DNA from: Malaya genurostris | Lineage: Eukaryota > Arthropoda > Insecta > Diptera > Culicidae | DNA: 64,000 bases | NCBI RefSeq assembly: GCF_030247185.1 | Contig: NC_080572.1 | Location: 90,199,435 to 90,263,434 of the forward strand | Direction of reading: 5' to 3' | Part shown: piece after piece, positions 23,687 to 35,193 of the stretch | Position numbering within the stretch: position 1 is the stretch's first letter | Layout of the letters: the number at the start of each line of letters is the position of its first letter | Program-made: the position numbers and the translations under genes | The notes under the pieces: generated by a model | Told to the model about the DNA's origin: nothing | The model's database searches: none | The model's input: the letters and a program-made list of their open reading frames with translations, nothing else

Positions 23687-23947
23687 AAGTCCCGAGACTA
23701 AAGCAGAGATGGCGCTCGTAGTAAACCAGTAACCACGTCTTTCTAGAGTACTAACCTTTGCTTGAAACGGGTCAACATTTTAAGTCGATCCGACCAGAAA
23801 CAGCTGAGTTATCGAGATTGGAGTAAAGTCGTTTTTTAGTTTGTTAAAAAAATGGAAAAAAAACTGAGTTTCGTGTTTTGATAAAACATTGTTTTTTCAA
23901 TGGGTAAAAACACCGTGCAAGCGAAGCAATGGATTGAAAAATGTTAT
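23687..23947 (+). repeat. 261-bp direct repeat, left copy (LINE target duplication)
   Basis: Mariner 5' sequence from AAGTCCCGAGACTA to GAAAAATGTTAT. It recurs at 26612-26872 with no difference that I could see by eye. The LINE lies exactly between the copies. It includes the mariner transposase ATG (MEKKLSF...). Confidence 0.9.
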
Positions 23948-24215
23948 ACGGCTGCTCGGCCATCCATGGAAGTTGACCATCAATGTTAACTTCCCTCTCT
24001 GAGCAGCCTAGATAGCCGTGTAGTGTCGGTAGCGGTTTCCCAACTGCTAAGAATAACGCTACGGTCCACCTGTACCGGTGGTATAAGTCCACCAAACAGG
24101 TAAGCCGTGTGGCATCCGGCGGAATTATTTTTTACCAAGAATTGATCCACTGGTTTCCTATTCCATGTCGTAAAAGGCCACAAAAATAGGAACTCCTAAG
24201 TCAAGGTGTATTTCC

Positions 24216-26108
24216 GTGCCGATGGCTGAATGGCTGCAGGAGGTTAAACATTGCAGTCGTGAACGGAATATCTTGGGTTTTTCCCTTACTGGATACACGC
24301 AATGCTTAGCAATCAACTTCTTTGATCATCGCTTCGGCAGGCCAGAGATTAGAAAGCTGAGTGTCTGTGGGTGTCCTCAAGGTGGTGTACTATCCCCACT
24401 TTTATGGAACCTAGTCGCTGATAGTTTGTTAAGGAAACTTAATAACCTTGGATTTCCGACTTATGGTTTTGCCGACGATTATCATATATTGATGACCGGT
24501 ATAAGCATTAACACTCTCTTTGATTTAATGCAGCAAGCCCTGCGATCTGTTGAACAATGGTGTTGTCAGGTTTGGATTATCTGTAAATCCGGGCAAAACA
24601 TCAATGGTGCTTTTCACTCATCGTAGGATAATTACAGGAGCTCGTCCGTTGCAGTTCTTTGGTTCAGGGGTCACTGTGGTCGATCAAGTTAAATACGTCG
24701 GGGTTATTCTTGACTCAAAACTGAATTGGTCTGCTCACATTGATTTCAGGATTAAAAGAGCTTGCATGGCTTTCGGCCAATGCAGACGAGCTTTTGGAAA
24801 ATCATGGGGACTCAAACCCAGATATATTCATTGGATCTACACAACTATCGTTAGACCAATTTTAGCATATGGATGTCTTGTATGGTGGCAGAAAGGAGAA
24901 GTCGCGACAGTTCAGTCAAAGCTAAATCATCTCCAAAGGATGGTCCTAATGGCGATGACAGGAGCATTCACGACAACTCCTACTGCTGCTCTAGAGGCGC
25001 TACTGTGCATTAAACCACTACATGTGTTCCTAAAACAAGAAGCATTATCTTGTGCATACCGTCTTAAGGTTACAGGGCTTTGGAACAGTAACCCATTAGA
25101 ATATGCTACCAGTCACACTCGCTTGTGGTCTCAAATGGTTCCGTGGGATGAGTATTTACTCGCTCCTAGTGACCTAACTCTCACATGCAGTTTTCCTTTT
25201 AAAACATTCAATGTGAGCTATCCTCTTCGTTAGGAATGATTGTCTGGTTGTCTGGAACGACAACTTGATGAACACATAGTTTGTTTTACGGACGGTTCTC
25301 TGTTGAATGGTCGTGCTGGTGCTGGTATCTACTGTCGTGAAATAGGCTGGAGCAGTCTCATTCACTTGGTAGATACTGTACTGTGTTCCAAGCAGAAATC
25401 TACGCAATTCTGTGTGGAGTACAATCGGCACTTCAGCAGAGGATCTGTGGTAAACGTATTTATTTTTGTTCCGACAGTCAGGCAGCCTTAAAAGCACTCA
25501 GTTCGAATGACTCACGGTCGAATCTAGTGATCGCATGTCGAACTCAAATTGAAGACCTCAGCATTTCAAATGCTGTTTACTTCATATGGGTACCCGGCCA
25601 TTCTGGTATTACTGGAAATGAATGGGCTGATGAGTTGGCTAGAGCTGGTGCAACGAATGATTTCGTTGGTCCTGAACCAGCTTTACCACTTTCAACTAGT
25701 TGGATAAAGCACAAGATACGTTCTTGGGCTGCATCCAAACATGCCAGCTACTGGCGCAGCTTGCAAACTTGCGCTCAGACAAAAGCATTTCTACCAGATT
25801 TAAATCTGAAAATGTCAAAGTGTCTACTGCATTTCTCCAAGTATCATTGAAGTATTCTGGTCAGAGCTCTGACTGGACATTGCAAACTCAATTATCACAT
25901 GGCTACTATTCAACGTGCTGAGTATTATTCGTGTGATTTGTGTGAATGCGATTATGGTACTTCATATCATCTGATATGTAACTGTCCCGCATTGACGCAG
26001 CTACGTATCCGGGTTTTTGGTTCTCCATACATGGTTGAGTCTGTGTATGCGGAGCTAAAATTGAAGGATATTCTCTCGTTTCTCACCCAATGTGGTAAGG
26101 AGCTATAG
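24216..26108 (+). pseudogene. LINE ORF2 fragment: RT, RNase H, CCHC
   Basis: Frame 1 (24216-24626) has CPQGGVLSPLLWNLVADSLL (RT motif B region) and YGFADDYHIL (catalytic FADD). A frameshift near 24560 leads to 24550-25233, with GLSVNPGKTSMVLFTHRR, KYVGVILDSKLNWSAHI and the thumb. RNase H follows: FTDGSLLNG (first aspartate), frameshift near 25390, AEIYAI (glutamate), CSDSQAAL (aspartate) and HSGITGNEWADELA (last aspartate), so all four catalytic residues can be seen. A last frame (25899-26108) has CDLCECDYGTSYHLICNC, a zinc-knuckle-like motif. At least three frameshifts silence it. Confidence 0.85.
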
Positions 26109-26114
26109 TCAGAA

Positions 26115-26440
26115 GGGTTCATCGTTCTTCCTGGAGTGAATGAATCCCTTCTGTATTCACCTTAAATAGGGTTTGGCAGATTGTTTGGCATCCTCTGGGG
26201 GGTACCGCATTTACTTCTGCTCGTACATACTGCGAGTCGTTCTGCATTCTTCCGGGAGTGCAGAATGGTGTCGCTTTTGTAAGATCTCTAAATCCTCTCG
26301 GGGGTTGGAGGTTTTATTAACAGCAGACTGTTCGGGACCTCGTAGAGGTTCAGAATTTCCTTCTGCTTCCACTAAATGTGATCCTCAGCAGATTGTTCAG
26401 CATCCCTTAGGGGTGCAGAATTTACTTCTGCTTTTATGTG
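26115..26440 (+). repeat. Degenerate tandem units in the LINE 3'UTR
   Basis: Three to four units near 26180, 26245, 26330 and 26395, each with CAGATTGTT or similar, GCATCC, GGGGTGCAGAAT-like and TTACTTCTGCTT. Spacing is about 60-80 bp and irregular. Such repeats may be signals for the element's own reverse transcriptase; that is inference. Confidence 0.55.
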
Positions 26441-26611
26441 TTTTTGTGTCGTCAATTTTTCCCATCCTCCTAGTTCAACCCTTACCATTTCCTTTCAATC
26501 CTTCCCTCTTATATATCGGGAAAATGATGCTAAAAACAAATTGATGGCAAGGCACAAATCTCCAAATATCAAGGGGAACGTGCCATTTGAGCCAATTTGT
26601 TCTGATTCCTG

Positions 26612-26872
26612 AAGTCCCGAGACTAAAGCAGAGATGGCGCTCGTAGTAAACCAGTAACCACGTCTTTCTAGAGTACTAACCTTTGCTTGAAACGGGTCAA
26701 CATTTTAAGTCGATCCGACCAGAAACAGCTGAGTTATCGAGATTGGAGTAAAGTCGTTTTTTAGTTTGTTAAAAAAATGGAAAAAAAACTGAGTTTCGTG
26801 TTTTGATAAAACATTGTTTTTTCAATGGGTAAAAACACCGTGCAAGCGAAGCAATGGATTGAAAAATGTTAT
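26612..26872 (+). repeat. 261-bp direct repeat, right copy
   Basis: Right partner of 23687-23947. After it the mariner transposase continues naturally (CCGGACTCTTGTCC encodes the expected PDSCP), showing that this side holds the downstream mariner. Confidence 0.9.
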
Positions 26873-27653
26873 CCGGACTCTTGTCCATCAAAAGCAACGA
26901 TTTGTCGGTGGTTCGTCGAGTTTAAACGTGGTCGTACCGACACAAATGAAGCGGAACGCTCGGGTAGACCTGTGGAAGCCGTTATACCGGAAAATGTGAG
27001 TGAAGTGACAAAAATTATAATGAAAGATCGTAAAGTGAACCTCCGTAAGATTGCTGGGATGACATAGATATCATATGGAAGTGTATTTACTATCGCTCAT
27101 GAAAAATTGAGCATGAAAAAGGTTATTTCCAAGTGGGTGCCGCGATTGCTTTCGATGGAATAAAAACAGCCTGCCACAAGTCGATGAAAGCAAAGTCCTG
27201 GCATTACATTCCTTTTGTGGAATTTGGCCTTTCTGTTTCAACAGACTTCGCAGCCGATTCTTAGTGTACAGAATCATTGCATGGCTAGTACTATGGATCC
27301 TACTGACACTAAGAATCCTTCCAGGTCGGGGCTCGAACATACGACAACTGGCTTGTAAGACCACCAGCGCCCTATGCATTGAACCACCAACCCGGGGTGA
27401 GTCGATGAAAACAATGGCGAAATTGAACGAATTGGGCTTTGGTCTGCTTCCCCACCCCCCATACTCGCCAGATTTAGCCCCCAGTGACTACTGGTTCTTT
27501 ACTGATCTTAAAAAAATGCTCCAGGGAAAAAGATTTGGCTCAAATGAGGAGGTCATCGCTGAAACTGGAGCTTATTTTGAAGCGAAAGATAATTTTTTTA
27601 TGAACATGGTATTGAAAAATTGGAAAAACGTTGGAACCATTGTATCACCCTAA
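26825..27653 (+). pseudogene. Mariner transposase, internally deleted and SINE-interrupted
   Basis: The frame 26825-27067 has MGKNTVQAKQWIEKCYPDSC, ATICRWFVEFKRGRTDTN and ENVSEVTKIIMKDRKVNLRK (DNA-binding half), ending in a stop at 27067. Broken frames to 27165 carry HEKLSMKKV-like and SKWVPRLLSME segments, then jump to the C-terminal part. After the SINE, SMKTMAKLNELGFGLLPHPP and SPDLAPSDYWFF give the third catalytic aspartate. The first and second aspartates are lost in the deletion, whose endpoints differ from the copy at 9.3 kb, so the two deletions arose independently. Confidence 0.85.
27190..27399 (-). mobile_element. tRNA-derived SINE family 1, inserted in mariner
   Basis: On the minus strand it starts CCCGGGTTGGTGGTTCAATG and has the pol III B box GTTCGAGCCCC. 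It ends in the tail region ...GGACTTTGC. It is flanked by an 11-bp target duplication, AGTCGATGAAA, at 27179-27189 and 27400-27410. The uninterrupted mariner sequence at 9.3 kb proves the site. Mobilised in trans by a LINE. Confidence 0.9.
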
Positions 27654-27729
27654 AAGGTGATTATGTTGATGAATAAAAAAAAATGTTGTTTTCATTGTTA
27701 GTCTCGGGACTTATTGATCCATGTGTTAT

Positions 27730-29645
27730 GTCTATTCATTCGCACTTGCTCACTACCCTCAGTGAAGACAATGAAATAGGTAGACTACTTGGCACTACAA
27801 ACTGAGCAAGCAAAACTTCAATTATATTCGATTGAAATGAAGTTTAACCGCACTGCTAAGATCCATACGATGGATGATTGTTCTACCTAATTTCAGTAGC
27901 AATTCAACGCAATATGTTCAGAATGTGTAAAAAAATGCGTTTTATTTGGTGCTACTATTTTGTTTACCTCAGGTGCATGACAAAGTAACGGAAGGAGGAG
28001 TGAGAGTGTAGGCTGAATCTCGGTCGCCATCTGTTTGGTCGCTTGTATAGTCACTTTAAAACTGTCAGAAACAGCAGTAGCAACACAGTCAGTAAGGTTG
28101 TCAACAATTTTCAAGATATTTCAATCATTTCCGTGAGCTGGCTCGAAGTTCGGTTCAAGCAAAGCGCGTGGTAATAATCCACGACTTGTTTCCCATTTGT
28201 ATTGTATACATCCGGAACAGCGGAAAATATGTTGACAATCTCTATGGAGTTCGTGAACCCATGATCAGCTCTATCGAAGTATCGTTGGGTCTGTTTTTTC
28301 TGTCTACAATGCTGTCACATGCTAAGTAAAATATTTTCATTTTTTTTTTCATTGCTATCGTCTGTCTATTTCCGGAGAAACTCTGTTTTCAAGTTTATAA
28401 GAAATTCAAGTTTAAATACCAGATATTGATGTAGAAATAAACACATTCGTAACATGAAGTAACGCAAGAAAATCGAACATTACTACGTTTTTAAATGAAA
28501 AAAAAAACATGTTACAATAAAACTTTTTAGCCTAAAACAATTACTTGTATTTGTTTTTAAAAATCCAAAATGATTCCCAACGACCACCCTTCGGCAGCTT
28601 CGTTTTCATTGATGGCTCACTGCAAAATAGGGAAATCCACAATCGCTACTCAGTGGAGTTACTTTCGACTACTACGACGACGACGATGACAACGATGATG
28701 ATGAATTCAATCATCAGAGTGTGGTACGTGCTGCACGAGTGGATAACATTCCAGGAAATTATGCAATGTCGATGTAAACACAACAAATACCAACCAGCGT
28801 AGGGAGATCATCGCAGGAGTCGGGAACTGGTCTAAGACTAGTGAGTACAACCCGAGTTTCGACATGTCGAGAGCACATTCCACGGTGCAATTAAAATACG
28901 TTTAATTAAAGACGTTTACAGCAGAAATAAGCGTCTGAAAGTATGAGTCTTACTTCCCGCCCAAGTGCGTATTTTTTTCTCAAGGATTGTCGTAATTATT
29001 ACTGAATTAGTTATGAATGGACCCACAGACGATGAATAGTTTGGTTGATTTGCTTCATCTAATGAAAGCATTTTGAAGAACAGAAAGCCGATGATAGCCC
29101 GCCAATTTCCCAGTTGGTTTAGTCCGACAGCTAAATCATTATGAATTAATAAGCTATTCAAGAGCGACTAGTGAAAGTAAACCGTGGGCTTCATTATTGA
29201 TGAACGTCCAAATTAGGTAATTGCGAATTGTTTTTATTTACGTCTGGTGTGAAAAAACAGTGGATTGGCCGCGGTTAAATTTCTGCCATTTTCTATGGTG
29301 CATGATGCTGCGAAAGTGTGATTAATGAGACGATGAGCTTTAAGCGAAGAAAAATGAGAAAAAATGACTACTGTTTGAAGGAGTAGATCAGGCAGCAAAA
29401 TGGGCAGTTATAAGGGTAATAATTTTGAACTGTTAGAATAATTGTTTGTGCTTGTCTTAAGTGCAAATATATTGCAACGAATAATTCAGATGTAAGCAAA
29501 CAACAAAAAAATAATAACTGCGGATAAAAATTATTCAATAAAATAATCGAAAGTTCAAGAAAGCAATCTTCATGTCGATGATATGTTTGTCAATTGATTG
29601 TAACATTTTAATAACAGCATAATTTGCCAAAAATATGATGAAAAA
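27730..29645. other. No recognised feature
   Basis: Nearly 2 kb without an identified element. A short (ACG/ATG)n-like tract occurs at 28669-28702. Open frames at 27893-28114 and 28545-28802 have no recognised domain. Confidence 0.4.
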
Positions 29646-29649
29646 ACTT

Positions 29650-31017
29650 TTTTCATCCGCCTAGTGATGTAATTATACCTTTCTCATATTACTTATGTTT
29701 ATCAATAGAAGATTCTGTCAAGATTTTCTTTTCAAACTTGAATAAAATCGAAAAATTTATTTGGTGTAAACTACAATCACCTTTTCAATTTGTAAACAGT
29801 TATGTCAAGTTAATACAGATCAATATGTAGCAACCCTGCACGCTATACAAAATTAAACAAAGCACTCTAGGCTGGTGCGTTTTCTTCTTCTTCCGTACCA
29901 GCACGTACCGATGCGTTGCATCATTTTGTATGACAGTTTGAGAGTTTTGATACTCATTGCCCTATAATTTCAGAACCGAAAGTCATTTAATTTGAATCAT
30001 GATTTGTGAAAATCGGATTAACCGTTGCTGAGAAATCGAAGTGAGTTCCGTTTGTGGAGCTAAGCAGACATAAAATAGAAAATATAATATAAACTGTTAT
30101 GCACTGACGAGTCGAAGACGAAACGAAAAGACAAATTCACAACAAATTGTTTTTAGCCATCTAGGACATTAATTTCAATAACTTGTCAAACCCGTCTCGA
30201 AAATATAAATTGTATAGAGATTTGAAAGAATATCCTTAACCCGAATTTAAGAATTCAAAACTATAAATTATTGATATCCACTCACCAAGCGTCGACAAAA
30301 AGTATCTATATTTTTTCAAAATTCATGAGAAATGGTAAAATATTATTTACTTATATTCACTTATATACTGATACTTCAAAAACTAGATATTTTTAGTGAA
30401 CAACTTACAAGCCAGTTGTAATTCCATATAAAAAGATTTTGTTTAATTATTATTCAGTTCCTTTAGAAAATGATACATAGTGGAAATCAGTTAGGTGAAG
30501 TATTGTCATCATGCCAAATGTTTTGATCTGTAACAATGAACAATTTCGCAATGGGCGAGAAAATCAATTATAGGAGTATTTTAATTATAAAATGAACTAA
30601 CTGTTTTATTAGTGAACAATAAATGAGAACCCACTACACTAAAATACTGAAGATATTCCGTATTTCTTTGCTCGGTTTTGCACAATACACTTGTGCGATG
30701 ATTCATTTAATTCATGCGGTTGAAATTTTGCGCACCTTACTTTGGTACTGAATTTTACCGTAATGCTTCAAAACTTCAATTTTGAGTTATTTGTGCTTAT
30801 CTCATACTACTGAAAATTTTATTTTATTTCAAACCAACTAAAGCTTGCGAAAATCTTCGTCACCGAGAAAATTGAGAGGCAAAAAATCTTCGAAAGATAC
30901 ACACAGACATTGTCCGATCTCGTCGAGCTGAGTCGAATGGTATGTAACACTACGGTGTTCCGTTCGAAAGTTGGGATTTCCAAGAATTCTATTCCCTTTC
31001 TATACAGATAGGCAGAA
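29650..31017 (+). mobile_element. GCCTTTCTCA-type MITE, divergent long copy
   Basis: Begins TTCATCCGCCTAGTGATGTA and ACCTTTCTCATATTAC, and ends GTCGAGCTGAGTCGAATGGT, then CCCTTTCTATACAGATAGGC. One GTGAAAATCGGATTAACCG block (about 30007) matches internal units of the copy at 21 kb. Much of 30100-30850 is unique AT-rich DNA, so another insertion may lie inside. Confidence 0.55.
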
Positions 31018-31391
31018 ACTTTCTGACCTTACGTGCTGGATTGATAATGGATTTCTCATAAGTTGCGTCTCTTTTAAACCACATTTTCTAATGATAAGGC
31101 ATTCTTTTAGTAAAATCTCGAGGTTAAATGAGGTTAAAAATGAAAGTCACGTGTTGTTCAAAGCCCGACAATTTCCACTATTCTTTTTTTTTCGATATAA
31201 GCGATACCAGTTCTATTCGTCTTGGTAGTCCGGTTATGATTCTGATATTAGCCACTAAACCTTCGTGTTTTCAGGTTATTCGAAGACAGTGGAAGCACCG
31301 AAATTACTCGATTTCGAAGAACAGAGTTGTAGTGATAAGGCTATCAATGGGAAAAACACAAAAAGGTTTTTTTTTTAAAAAATTACGCCAA

Positions 31392-31591
31392 AAGCAAAGT
31401 CTTTACATTCCTTTTGCGGAATTTGACTTTTCTGTTTAAATCGACTTCACAGTCGATTCTTAACGTACAGAATCATTGCATTACTAGTACTACGATCTTA
31501 CTGACACTAAGAATCCTTTCAAATCGGGGCTTGAATATACAACAACTGGCTTGTAAGACCAGCGTCCTATGCATTGAACCGCCAACCCGGG
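31392..31591 (-). mobile_element. tRNA-derived SINE family 1
   Basis: Runs from AAGCAAAGTCTTTACATTCC to the GCCAACCCGGG end. The B box reads TTCAAGCCCCGA on the minus strand, with one substitution against copy 27190-27399. No clear target duplication. Confidence 0.85.
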
Positions 31592-31645
31592 CGCAGTACC
31601 TGCTAAACTAAATTTGGTATTCGCTTCTTTCAAGCCCATTTATTC

Positions 31646-31980
31646 ACAGATATTTTTTAAATGAATATTTATTGAAATATAAGTTAAATTTAAATTATTA
31701 GGATTTAAATTGGATGTTCAGCCACAAATGGTGACTTTTCAGCCCTATTATATACATGATTTGGTTATTAGCATGAAGACATCATTTGCTTCTGCAATTC
31801 TGTGATTTTTGTGTAGGGAAAATTGTAAACCTACTTGTATAATGGGAAAAAGGATCTTATATATATTAACTTACTAACTAATACAGAGAACGAATCGATT
31901 CAATTGAAGATTGCATCGATGTTTGTCGGAATTTGCTTATAATATTATGTGACATTATATCTAATGGTTCTATATTTGTG
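31646..31980 (-). mobile_element. Jockey LINE copy B, 3'UTR
   Basis: Lies directly downstream of the RT C-terminus on the minus strand. It ends with CAATAAATATTCATTTAAAA, a polyadenylation signal and an A-rich end. It is nearly the same as 8028-8340, which identifies that segment as belonging to copy A. Confidence 0.75.
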
Positions 31981-31984
31981 AGTC

Positions 31985-32830
31985 TGTGTAACTCATTTGT
32001 ACTAAACCAGGGAGGACGCTCCAAAATCATTTCAGAATTTTATTCTGAATCCTTTGAAGCGTTTTCTTCCTGGTGGAACAACAACTTGACCAAATTGGTA
32101 CTGCATAAAGCATGGCTGGTCTGAAAATTTGTTTATAAATTGATCATTTGTTCTTTATAAAGAGCTTAGAAATTCTGTTTATAAGAGGATATGAACATTT
32201 AATATATTTATTACCCTTTGCCTGATCCTTAAAAGTAAGTTTTTTGTCATAAGTTAAACCTAAGTATTTTGTTTGATCAGACCATGTCAATTCCAAACGA
32301 TTTAATTCGATAATGTGATTATTGTTTGGATTAAGAAAAGAAGCTCTTGGCTTATGAGGAAAGATAATTAATTGCGTTTTTGCTGCATTTGGTTTAATTT
32401 TCCATTTTGACAGATAATCGCTGAAAATATTTAAGCTTCTTTGTAGGCGACTAGAGATCACTCTTAAATTTCTACATGTGGCTAACAGACTTGTGTCGTC
32501 ACAGAATAGTGATTTCTGACAATCAGATTTGGAAGATCAGAAGTTAAAATATTATACAATATTGGAGCTACGTTCGAACCCTGCAGAACACCTGCTCGTA
32601 CGGGTAGATTTACAATTCTTATAGCTAACCTGAAGAGTACGATCAGTTAAATAATTTTGAATCATTTTGATCAAATAAATAGGAAACTCTAAATCAGACA
32701 TTTTTGCTATTGAACCTTTGTGCCAAACACTGTCGAATGCTTTTTCTATGTCTAGAAGAGCAACTCCAGTGGATAACCCAGAAGATTTATTTGCTTTTAT
32801 CATGTTCGTTACTCTTACAAGTTGATGAGT
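31985..32830 (-). pseudogene. Jockey RT core and C-terminal region
   Basis: Frame 32803-32552: KANKSSGLSTGVALLDIEKA, FDSVWHKGSIAKMSDLEFP (motif A). After a gap, frame 32461-32144: SDYLSKWKIKPNAAKTQLI and TWSDQTKYLGLTYDKKLTF, the typical KT.Y.G region after the catalytic box. To 31985, a SCCSTRKK-like and PPWF-like C-terminal region can be read in broken frames. The catalytic DD box falls in the missing stretch at about 32465-32550. Confidence 0.82.
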
Positions 32831-32879
32831 AGTTGAATGTTCATTTTGATTTGATTCTCTATACTGATAAAAACCGACA

Positions 32880-33375
32880 CTTTGGACTTAAGTGTTTCAC
32901 ACTTCATTTTGCCGCTTTTGATTCGTCACATCAATGGCAAGTGTAAATACCATTTGAAAAGCAGCAGATACCTCTATTATGGTGGAAAACATACGCTCCG
33001 AGAACCGGATTATCTCAAGTTGCCATTCGAATTCTTTCATCACCAACGACAACAGCAGCGACGATGAGATCCTTTAGCACATTCGGTTTGCTACATAATA
33101 AGAGGCACAATCGCCTAACTATCGAACGAGCGGGAAAATTAGCTTATCTTTCTTATAATTACAAATTGTGCAAAGAAATGTGGGTTCAACCCGATATTGC
33201 GAATAATTTAAGCGATGATGACTCAACCGATTTTTCAGATTCTTCGAAAAAACAATAAATTCCAGAAATATGATTTATTAGTGTTTTACTTTAAAAAATA
33301 CCCAAAAAAAAAACAATTTTCCCACGAAAAACTCAATTGACCGGGTTTTTTCCCACGGGACCGATTTGGACATCA
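32880..33375 (+). mobile_element. hAT transposon fragment inside Jockey copy B
   Basis: Jockey sequence is continuous on either side when compared with copy A (9118-9190), and this block is extra. It encodes the C-terminal end of an hAT transposase at 32998-33258 and then an AT-rich stretch with CCCACG repeats (CAATTTTCCCACG and TTTTTTCCCACGG). The exact ends and 8-bp duplication were not resolved. Confidence 0.65.
32998..33258 (+). pseudogene. hAT transposase C-terminal dimerisation domain, partial
   Basis: In frame: VAIRILSSPTTTAATMRSFS, then TFGLLHNKRHNRLTIERAGK and LAYLSYNYKL, ending DSSKKQ before TAA. This matches the hAT C-terminal signature (A-A-T-E-R-x-F-S...RNRL..ER..KL), with methionine where glutamate is usual. 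Upstream catalytic residues are missing. About 85 codons of a usual 600 remain. Confidence 0.82.
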
Positions 33376-33642
33376 TTCTCAATAAGATAATTTTTTCAAA
33401 AAGTTTACTGATAGAAGAAAGTAAATTAATTGGTCGAAAAATTGATGTTTCTGCTGGGTTTTTATCAGGTTTGAGGATATGAATTACTAGCGTTTTTCCA
33501 TCTCTTAGGGAAGTAAACTAATGAAAAGCACTTGTTGAAAATTTTAACCAAGAGTCTCAAGGCAACAGCGGAAAGATTTTTAATAAGAATATTAAAGATT
33601 CCATCATTACCAGGAGCCTTCTTGTTTTTAAGTTTCCTAATA

Positions 33643-33984
33643 CACTGAAGTCTTTTTTATGCGAATTTACGTACCGCATAAAAAAAACCGCATAAAAAAA
33701 CGCATAACTCTGAAAATTCGCATAAAAAAACCGCATAACTCTGAAAATTCGCATAAAAAAAACCGCATAAATTTGAAACTTCGTATAAAAAAAACCGCAT
33801 AACTCTGAAACTTCGCATAAAAAAAGACCGCAGAAAGGAAACCGCATAACTCTGAAAATTCGCATAAAAAAACCGCATAACTCTAAAACTTCGCATAAAA
33901 AAAAACGCATAACTCTGAAAATTCGCATAAAAAAGTCGCGTAAAAAAACCGCATAAAAAAGACCGCTTAAAAAAGACCTCAGTG
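33643..33984. mobile_element. TA-flanked MITE built of CGCATAAAA minisatellite units
   Basis: Inverted ends CACTGAAGTCTTTTTTATGC (left) and CACTGAGGTCTTTTTTAAGC (right, inverted), with TA at 33641-33642 and 33985-33986. The interior is about ten degenerate units of AACTCTGAAAATTCGCATAA and AAAAACCG. The empty site in Jockey copy A (10171-10180, CCTAATAATTAAC) confirms TA insertion. Non-coding; the repeated frames here are artefacts of the units. Confidence 0.9.
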
Positions 33985-35193
33985 TAATTGACTTAATTTC
34001 ATCAAAATTCGTCTCAATAATGTCATCTTGTAATAACACTTGAGTTGAAATATGATCATATTTCAGTGAGACTTCATTTTCAATAGGACTCACAACGTTC
34101 AAATTTAAATTGTGGACACTCTCGAACTGTTGAGCAAGTTTTTGAGCTTTTTCACCATTTGTAAGAATTACTTGATTTTCTTCTTTGAGAGCAATAATTG
34201 GTTTCTGAGGTTTCTTCAGAACCTTAGAAAGTTTCCAGAATATGGTTTAATTTGTTCAACTTCTTTAGCGAAATTTTCATTTCGCAAAAGAGTAAATCTA
34301 TGTTTAATTTCTTTTTGTAAATCCTTAACTATGTTTTTTATAGCAGGATCACAAGAACGTTGATATTGTCGTCGACGAACATTCTTTAAGCTAATGAGTA
34401 GTTGAAGATTGTCATCGATGATAGGAGAATTTAATTCAGTTTGAGCTCTGGGAACTGAAAGATTTCTAGCTTCGATAATGTTATGATTCAAATTATCTAT
34501 TGCTGTATCGGTGTCTGCAGAATTTTCTAAAATAATTTCATGATCCACATGATTTTCAATGTGAGATCTGTATTTCAACCAATTAGCTTTATGATAATAT
34601 AGAACTAAAAGGATTAATTAAAGCTTCATTGGAAAGTCTGAGTGTTACAGGAAGATGATCTGAGTCAAAGTCAGCATGTGTAATCGGTTCACTACAAATA
34701 TGACTTTGATCTGTTAGAACCAGATCAATTGTAGACGGGTTTTTCACGGAAGAGAAATAAGTCGGATTACTGGGAACCAGTAGAGTTGATTATGAATTAT
34801 TTTACCATTACTGTTATTTTGCCTACAATTCCACTGGACATGCATTGCATTTAAGTCTCCTATTACGAAAAATTTCGATCGATATCTTGTGAGTTTTTGT
34901 AAATCGCCTTTAAAGATATTTAATGATTCACCGGTGCATTGGAATGGCAAATATACTCCAGCAATGGCAACTCCACCACCAATTCCAGTATACTTGTCAA
35001 ATCGATGAACCACATAATGTGGATTGCTTTTCAATTTGACATTTGGTTTAAGAAATGTTTCTGTCACAATGGAAGTATGAAATTTGTGAACTTTGAGAAA
35101 ATTTTAAAATTCATCTTCACTCGATTTCAATGATCGAGTATTCCAATTTAAAATAATTGGAATTTTAAATTCATTATAATATTATTTGCAATT
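33765..35193. repeat. 1.43-kb tandem duplication, unit 1
   Basis: Runs from the middle of the minisatellite MITE (GCATAAATTTGAAACTTCG) through Jockey RT start, linker and endonuclease to ATTATTTGCAATT. Unit 2 follows directly. I counted fewer than ten differences over 1,429 bp (for example GACCGCTTAA versus GACCGCCTAA), so the duplication is recent. Confidence 0.93.
33987..35067 (-). pseudogene. Jockey endonuclease, linker and RT start (unit 1)
   Basis: Minus strand: MTETFLKPNVKLKSNPHYVV and GIGGGVAIAGVYLPFQCTGE, then FFVIGDLNAMHVQWNC, an apurinic-type endonuclease with the GDLNA.H..W motif; it breaks near 34780. The linker frame is 34578-34216 (AIDNLNHNIIEARNLS; NVRRRQYQRSCDP), and the RT lead-in ENEVSLKYDHISTQVLLQDD runs to 33987, where the MITE breaks it. 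Confidence 0.82.

Larger units (their letters stand above)
23948..26611 (+). mobile_element. LOA-like LINE with RNase H, internally deleted
   Basis: Starts ACGGCTGCTCGG and ends TTTGTTCTGATTCCTG without a poly-A tail. The first 270 bp look like a 5'UTR, after which the sequence enters the middle of the RT, so ORF1, endonuclease and early RT are missing. It holds RT, RNase H and a terminal CCHC-like motif, then a 3'UTR at 26110-26610 with three degenerate repeats of a TGCAGAATTTACTTCTGCTT unit. RT plus RNase H with QGGVLSPLLWN points to LOA or a relative; clade is inference. Confidence 0.78.
23673..27726 (+). mobile_element. Mariner (DD34D) split by a LOA-like LINE and by a SINE
   Basis: Same terminal repeats as the mariner at 9.3 kb: ACACATGGATCAATAAGTCC at 23673 and its inverse ending 27726, with TA at 23671-23672 and 27727-27728. 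Subtracting the LINE with one 261-bp duplication and the SINE with one 11-bp duplication leaves about 908 bp, so the mariner was already internally deleted. Insertion order is mariner first, then LINE and SINE in either order. Confidence 0.9.

Noticed and set aside
33557..34102. 181-codon minus-strand frame rich in aromatic repeats
   Set aside because: It is a MITE minisatellite read through between two pieces of LINE RT, not a protein.
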